Of a stretch of DNA of 18,783 nt, positions 15,348 through 18,783 are shown one piece after another. The translations under genes were made by a program, and so were the position numbers. The number at the start of each line of letters is the position of its first letter. The stretch's first letter is position 1. The notes beneath the pieces are model-generated. The model ran no database searches, was not told where the DNA came from, and was given only the letters and a program-made list of their open reading frames with translations. Location of the stretch: contig SFJB01000021.1 of NCBI GenBank assembly GCA_004555145.1, forward strand, positions 1 through 18,783. Reading direction: 5' to 3'. The stretch is from Bacteroidales bacterium (GTDB lineage Bacteria > Bacteroidota > Bacteroidia > Bacteroidales > UBA932).

Positions 15348-15769
15348 TATTCTCCTCCTATGATGACAGGAACTTCAGAACTCGGGTTAGAAGCCCTTAC
15401 TGAAATGATTTCATCCACTATGTAGCGCTGTACGCCCCTCCATGGCAGGCTGCCGTTGTATTCCTTGTAGTGCAGTTCGACCATCTTGCCGCTGCAGCGC
15501 ATGAGTGAATCCGCTACGGCCTCGTCCACGACTGAGAAATTGAACTCGTTGGACTGGATCTTTCCCTCGTTCTTGGTACTGTTGAATCCTGTCTGTATGA
15601 GCCTTCCCTCATAGGTTTTCCAAACCCATCCCTTGTAGACTATCTGATTGAGTTCGCCAGCCTTGACCCCCTCTCCGAATACGAAGAAGAACTTGATATA
15701 GATGAAAACCGCCAGGGCAACTGCGACTACCGCACAGGTCCAGGTGATGATTTTTCCTTTGGTTGTCAT
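15347..15769 (-). CDS. Small membrane-anchored protein of unknown function
   Basis: The 140-residue protein has one N-terminal transmembrane helix (about 9-31) after a short basic tail and a soluble domain with conserved-looking segments (GELNQIVYKGWVWKTYEG, QSNEFNFSVVD, VELHYKEY). I recall close relatives in Bacteroides being labelled 6-phosphogluconate dehydrogenase. Nothing here supports that: there is no NADP-binding fold and the protein is far too short. The orientation is probably N-in with the domain outside the inner membrane. It lies eight bases after bcp and its stop shares one base with the start of the S9 peptidase, so it is translationally coupled to that gene. Function unknown. 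Confidence 0.8.
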   Translation of the reverse strand: MTTKGKIITWTCAVVAVALAVFIYIKFFFVFGEGVKAGELNQIVYKGWVWKTYEGRLIQTGFNSTKNEGKIQSNEFNFSVVDEAVADSLMRCSGKMVELHYKEYNGSLPWRGVQRYIVDEIISVRASNPSSEVPVIIGGE

Positions 15770-15777
15770 AATAAGGA

Positions 15778-16224
15778 TTATTTCAGTAACTGTTCGCTAT
15801 GATTCTTGGTATCTACTTTGCCTATGGCATCGACAATCGTGCCGTCAGGCCCTATTACATAGGTGGTTCTGAGGGTGCCTTCACACTCCCTGCCGCAGAA
15901 GACCTTCTTTCCCCAGGCTTCGTATGCCTTAAGAATGGTGCACTCCTTGTCTGAGAGGAGGTGGAAAGGAAGTCCGTACTTTGCTATGAACTTCTGGTGG
16001 GAGGCTTGGGAGTCCTTGCTGACACCAAGTATGCTCCATCCCTTTGCAAGGAACTTTTCGTAATTGTCCCTGAGATTGCAAGCCTCTGCGGTGCATCCAG
16101 GTGTGCTGTCCTTAGGATAAAAGTACAAGACCAGGGTCTTGCCGGAGAAATCGCTGAGATTCACTATGTTGCCGTTTTCGTCCATTGCGGAGAAGTCCGG
16201 CGCTTTGCTGCCAATTGCCAACAT
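15778..16224 (-). CDS. bcp: Bcp/PrxQ thiol peroxidase
   Basis: The 148-residue cytosolic peroxiredoxin reduces hydrogen peroxide and organic hydroperoxides using thioredoxin as donor. The active site reads D39-S-T-P-G-C44-T-A-E-A-C49: C44 is the peroxidatic and C49 the resolving cysteine, the five-residue spacing of atypical two-cysteine Bcp enzymes. P37 and the T41 in front of C44 fit the PxxxT/SxxC pattern. Length is normal for the family. A 75-base gap with a possible promoter separates it from the LuxR-type gene upstream, while the small membrane protein follows after eight bases. The start at 16224 leaves the expected short N-terminus (LxxGxxAPDF). Confidence 0.93.
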   Translation of the reverse strand: MLAIGSKAPDFSAMDENGNIVNLSDFSGKTLVLYFYPKDSTPGCTAEACNLRDNYEKFLAKGWSILGVSKDSQASHQKFIAKYGLPFHLLSDKECTILKAYEAWGKKVFCGRECEGTLRTTYVIGPDGTIVDAIGKVDTKNHSEQLLK

Positions 16225-16260
16225 GATGCAAAAGATTTTAGATTCAATGAAAAACTCTTA

Positions 16261-16268
16261 CAATTATA
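16261..16268 (-). promoter_or_regulatory. Possible -7 box for bcp
   Basis: On the minus strand TATAATTG is one mismatch from TAnnTTTG, with TTGT about 19 bases upstream (16291-16288). It is 36 bases before the bcp start. A run of eight T lies within the spacer. This is weak evidence; bcp may also be read from further upstream. Confidence 0.3.
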
Positions 16269-16299
16269 GGCAAAAAAAAGCAGAATGACAAGGGCGAGC

Positions 16300-16911
16300 C
16301 TATTTCTTGACCAGACCGTTCATCATCGCATACACGGTGAGACCGGCTATGGAGCGTATTCCGAGTTTCTGGGAGATGTTCTTGCGGTGGGTTGTGACCG
16401 TGAAAACCGAGAGACCCAGCTTGTCTGCGATTTCCTTGTTTATGTAGCCTTCTGCCACCAGAGTGACGATTTCCTTTTCCCTTGGTGAGAGTACACCTTC
16501 ACTCCCTTCCTGGGAAAGGGTGACATCCGTACTGTCTTCTTGATGACAGTGGGCTGTGCAGGCCGCGCGCACGGCCTTGATGATGCTGGCCGCATTATGA
16601 TTCACGCTTACGCATCCTTCGAATTGTGACAGGACATCATCGGGGTATGGAGCATTCAGGAAAGCAAACAGGACAGAGTAGGCAATGCAGTCGTAACTGT
16701 ATCTGATGCTGCGGAGATTCTCGGCAGGCACAGCAGCCGGGTCCAGAATGACCACATCCGCCCCTGATTTGGAAATGCATTTGCGGGATAGTTCCGAAAG
16801 GTCGCTCAGAGTCTCAAGGAGCCTGAAATCGGGAGTGGAAGAGAGTATGGACGCCAGTCCTGCAAGGATTACAGGTGATGGGCATACGGCAATGATCTTT
16901 ATCTCCTTCAT
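16300..16911 (-). CDS. LuxR/NarL-type regulator with degenerate receiver domain
   Basis: The 203-residue protein has the layout of a NarL/FixJ response regulator: an N-terminal receiver-like fold (about 3-115) and a C-terminal LuxR helix-turn-helix (LSPREKEIVTLVAEG onward, with NKEIADKLGLSVFTVTTHRKNI as recognition region). The putative phospho-acceptor D57 is present. The acidic pair after strand one is replaced by C10-P11, and the lysine expected near the end of the receiver is an asparagine-rich VNHN, so phosphorylation by a kinase is doubtful. The ATG at 16911 is preferred to one 45 bases upstream because it follows the hemerythrin stop by one base (TGAGATG). The pairing suggests it controls, or responds to, the same nitrosative or oxidative signal. 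Confidence 0.85.
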   Translation of the reverse strand: MKEIKIIAVCPSPVILAGLASILSSTPDFRLLETLSDLSELSRKCISKSGADVVILDPAAVPAENLRSIRYSYDCIAYSVLFAFLNAPYPDDVLSQFEGCVSVNHNAASIIKAVRAACTAHCHQEDSTDVTLSQEGSEGVLSPREKEIVTLVAEGYINKEIADKLGLSVFTVTTHRKNISQKLGIRSIAGLTVYAMMNGLVKK

Positions 16912-16912
16912 C

Positions 16913-17611
16913 TCAGATTCCTTTTTCAAGTCTTTCCGCCAGAGGGAAAAGCACATATTCCTCCAGGAGCATATGGCAGCGCAGATCCTCAGTTATGTCG
17001 CAGAGTTCGAGCAGGGCATAGAAGCGGGAATTGCCGTCACAGGATTCGGGAAGATATTTCATCACTATGTTCCTGAAATCGTCTAGCTTTTCCTCAACTT
17101 CGCTGTGCTGCTTGCGAAATTCATTTACACTCACGCCATCCATCCTGCGTCCCTCGGACAGGGCCCTGAGGTAAGGGAACTGGACCTCTTCCTCATAGCG
17201 GCAGTGACGGTCCATTTCCTCCACATATTCGTCGAAGAAGCGGTTAACCACGGCAGAGGTCTCAGGAGAGCATCTGTCCATCATTTCGTGAACATTCGCG
17301 TGCAGGGGAGGGAAGAGTTTGTGCATATAGTTGTCGTGGGATCTGGACAGGAAATCCAGCACGGCAATGAAATCGCCGGTATCCATATCACTTGCGTCAG
17401 GCCGGTAGCGGCTGTCGGCGTGCATCTTGTAGAGCTGGATGAACAATTTCTCGGAGATTCCGTATCGCCTGCACACCGAGGCGACGGTAGCGTCGCCAAA
17501 ACCGAAGCTGATGCCGAGGCGGTAGATGAAGCGTACCATGACGGCATCGCTTCCTATGAGTTCGGATAGCTTTGAAGAAGGGTTTATGTTTGTATGTTGG
17601 CCGTGAATCAT
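16913..17611 (-). CDS. YtfE/RIC-like hemerythrin di-iron protein with altered N-terminal domain
   Basis: The 232-residue protein matches the RIC (repair of iron centres) family, which helps restore Fe-S clusters after nitric oxide or oxidative damage. The hemerythrin domain (about 80-228) keeps all ligands: H92, H136 with E140, H169, and H213 with E217, aligning with the six ligands of E. coli YtfE. The N-terminal part (about 12-64) resembles the ScdA/DUF542 domain, but the usual D-Y-C-C-G-G turn reads S-F-G-F-G-D (35-40), so both cysteines are lost. It starts ten bases after pth and is followed after one base by the LuxR-type gene. RIC assignment is by motif; oxygen or iron sensing is an alternative. 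Confidence 0.85.
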   Translation of the reverse strand: MIHGQHTNINPSSKLSELIGSDAVMVRFIYRLGISFGFGDATVASVCRRYGISEKLFIQLYKMHADSRYRPDASDMDTGDFIAVLDFLSRSHDNYMHKLFPPLHANVHEMMDRCSPETSAVVNRFFDEYVEEMDRHCRYEEEVQFPYLRALSEGRRMDGVSVNEFRKQHSEVEEKLDDFRNIVMKYLPESCDGNSRFYALLELCDITEDLRCHMLLEEYVLFPLAERLEKGI

Positions 17612-17621
17612 TGCAATCTCA

Positions 17622-18242
17622 CTATTCTGACTCTTTATTATTTTGATTATCAGAGGATTCGGCCTTCTTTGGCTTAGTGTTCAGCTGGGTCATAGCCTTG
17701 TCTATGCCAATGAACGACCAGGTCTTGAGACCGGAAATTACACGCTCGGCAATCGCGGGGATTTCCCTTGCCTGAGCATCGTCGAACTGTCCCAGCACGA
17801 AATCAACCTGGGCTCCCTGTTCGAATTCGTGGCCCACGCCCACACGTATGCGGGCATAGTCCCTCGTCTGAAGCATTGCCTCAATGTTCTTCAGACCGTT
17901 GTGACCTCCGTCGCTTCCCGATTTGCGCATGCGCACGGTTCCGAATGCAAGGTTGAGGTCATCACATATTATTACGAGATTTTCCAGCGGAATGTCCAAT
18001 TTCCCAAACCAGTATCTGACTGCATTGCCGCTGAGATTCATATAGGTGGAAGGCTTGAGCAGATGAAACTCCCTGCCTTTGATACGGATTGTGGTAAGGT
18101 CTCCGTATCTTTGAGTTGAAAAAACGACATTGGATGCCTGAGCCCAGGCATCCAATATCATAAAGCCGATATTATGTCTTGTTGTTGCGTATTCGGGACC
18201 TATATTCCCCAATCCCACAACCAGATAAGACTTTTCAGACAC
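17622..18242 (-). CDS. pth: Peptidyl-tRNA hydrolase
   Basis: The 206-residue enzyme cleaves peptidyl-tRNA released from stalled ribosomes, recycling tRNA. Conserved residues are visible: N13 in GLGN, catalytic H23 in TRHNIGF, the LKPSTYMNLSG segment with its asparagine, the DDLNLAFG aspartate, and GSDGGHNGLKNI. The usual GLGNPG reads GLGNIG. A charged tail of about 20 residues (K-P-K-K-A-E...) follows the core. No ATG fits; the start is a GTG at 18242, 11 bases after the L25 stop. The rplY-pth order is common across bacteria, since both genes serve translation. Confidence 0.93.
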   Translation of the reverse strand: MSEKSYLVVGLGNIGPEYATTRHNIGFMILDAWAQASNVVFSTQRYGDLTTIRIKGREFHLLKPSTYMNLSGNAVRYWFGKLDIPLENLVIICDDLNLAFGTVRMRKSGSDGGHNGLKNIEAMLQTRDYARIRVGVGHEFEQGAQVDFVLGQFDDAQAREIPAIAERVISGLKTWSFIGIDKAMTQLNTKPKKAESSDNQNNKESE

Positions 18243-18253
18243 GGCAAGAGGTT

Positions 18254-18783
18254 TTATGCTGCCTGTGAGTTGCGAGTTGCCTTGACGCCGCAGATGATGG
18301 TATCCTTGTCGGTAACTACGGTAGCGTTCTCAACTTTGATCTCTCCGGCCCTGATTTTCTTGTCGAGGTCGAGGGAGCTGATATCAACGCCTACCTTGTC
18401 AGGAAGGTTTGCCAGGAGGGCGCAGATGCGAATCTCGCGGGCTGACTGATAGAACTTGCCACCCTTCTGAACGCCGACTGAGTGTCCGCTGATCTCGAGA
18501 GGCACATTGATGCAGATAGGCTTGCTGTCATTGACTGCGAGGAAATCCACGTGGAGGCAGACGTCCGTCACAGGATGCCACTGAAGCTCGTGGAGAATGC
18601 AGGTGTACTTCTTGTCGGAGTCGAGTACGAGGTCGACAATGTATGAAGCAGGAGTATCGGTGAGGGCCTTGAGCTCCTTTGCGTCAACGGTGAAAAGTAC
18701 GTTCTCTACGCCGCAGCCGTAGAGGTTGCAAGGTACGAGACCCTGCTTGCGGAAAGCTTTGATTACGGCCTTGTTGCAAACCT
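18254..18783 (-). CDS. rplY: 50S ribosomal protein L25/general stress protein Ctc (5' end beyond window)
   Basis: The frame stays open to the window edge and encodes about 176 residues. Only the first 15-20 residues of a full CTC-type L25 are missing. The N-terminal 5S rRNA-binding domain shows FRKQGLVPCNLYG, and the domain junction shows ELQWHPVTDVCLHVDF, both family hallmarks. The C-terminal TL5 domain follows (PLEISGHSVGVQKGG, with DLPDKV-like ANLPDKVGVDISSLDL). The GTG at 18571 lies inside this junction and is not a start. It leads a compact run with pth, the hemerythrin gene and the LuxR gene. Confidence 0.92.
   Translation of the reverse strand, partial: VCNKAVIKAFRKQGLVPCNLYGCGVENVLFTVDAKELKALTDTPASYIVDLVLDSDKKYTCILHELQWHPVTDVCLHVDFLAVNDSKPICINVPLEISGHSVGVQKGGKFYQSAREIRICALLANLPDKVGVDISSLDLDKKIRAGEIKVENATVVTDKDTIICGVKATRNSQAA

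Noticed and set aside
16268..16300. Run of eight T on the minus strand as a terminator of the LuxR-type gene
   Set aside because: I find no stable stem before the T-run; the ATAGGC/GCCTAT inverted repeat encloses it rather than preceding it.
16912..16956. Longer N-terminus for the LuxR-type regulator
   Set aside because: The additional 15 residues overlap the hemerythrin coding end and do not belong to a receiver fold; the ATG at 16911 fits.
18254..18571. Short free-standing gene of 105 codons
   Set aside because: Its apparent GTG start is a valine inside the L25 motif HPVTD; the frame continues to the window edge as L25/Ctc.
1..18783. CRISPR arrays, insertion sequences, integrases, phage genes or long direct repeats
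   Set aside because: None was seen on reading both strands; the gene content and packing look like ordinary chromosome.

Overview
The window looks like a chromosomal stretch of a member of the Bacteroidales (Bacteroidota), probably an uncultured, moderately GC-rich gut or rumen type. The grounds are: promoter boxes of the Bacteroidetes kind (TAnnTTTG, in one case with TTTG exactly 19 bases upstream), weak or absent Shine-Dalgarno signals, a secreted S9 peptidase with the N-E-F-G-I motif that I associate with Bacteroidales enzymes, and a PatB/MalY-type aminotransferase. The genus cannot be fixed from the sequence. I see no phage, IS element, CRISPR array or other obvious mobile DNA. Coding density is very high and no stretch over 300 bases lacks a gene.

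Layout. (1) 111-2216, plus strand: a CDP-alcohol phosphatidyltransferase and a cardiolipin synthase, a two-gene phospholipid operon ending in a strong bidirectional terminator. (2) 2267-3624, minus strand: tRNA-Phe(GAA) with a near-ideal promoter, and a PatB/MalY-like PLP enzyme. (3) 3721-8985, plus strand: a five-gene operon of outer-membrane beta-barrel protein, PotA, PotB, PotC and PotD, with junctions of +2, -8, -4 and +1 bases. It reads as a polyamine import system reaching from outer membrane to cytoplasm. (4) 9003-12372, plus strand: a MenA/UbiA-like prenyltransferase with a possibly leaderless promoter, a radical SAM enzyme with extra C-terminal cysteines, and an M20 dipeptidase. (5) 18783-12333, minus strand: eight closely packed genes. 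In order of transcription they are ribosomal protein L25/Ctc (cut by the window edge), peptidyl-tRNA hydrolase, a YtfE/RIC-like hemerythrin protein, a LuxR-type regulator, Bcp peroxiredoxin, a small membrane-anchored protein, an S9 dipeptidyl-peptidase-like enzyme and a secreted protein of unknown function. Blocks 4 and 5 converge with a 40-base coding overlap, and the likely terminator of block 4 lies inside the last gene of block 5.

Most unusual points. The pot operon starts with an outer-membrane barrel gene, its ATPase carries a duplicated C-terminal regulatory module, and its binding protein has both a lipobox and an added C-terminal transmembrane helix. The hemerythrin protein keeps all di-iron ligands but has lost the Cys-Cys of its N-terminal domain, and it is coupled to a response-regulator-like protein whose receiver lacks the acidic pair and the conserved lysine. 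Everything was read by eye; no database search was possible.
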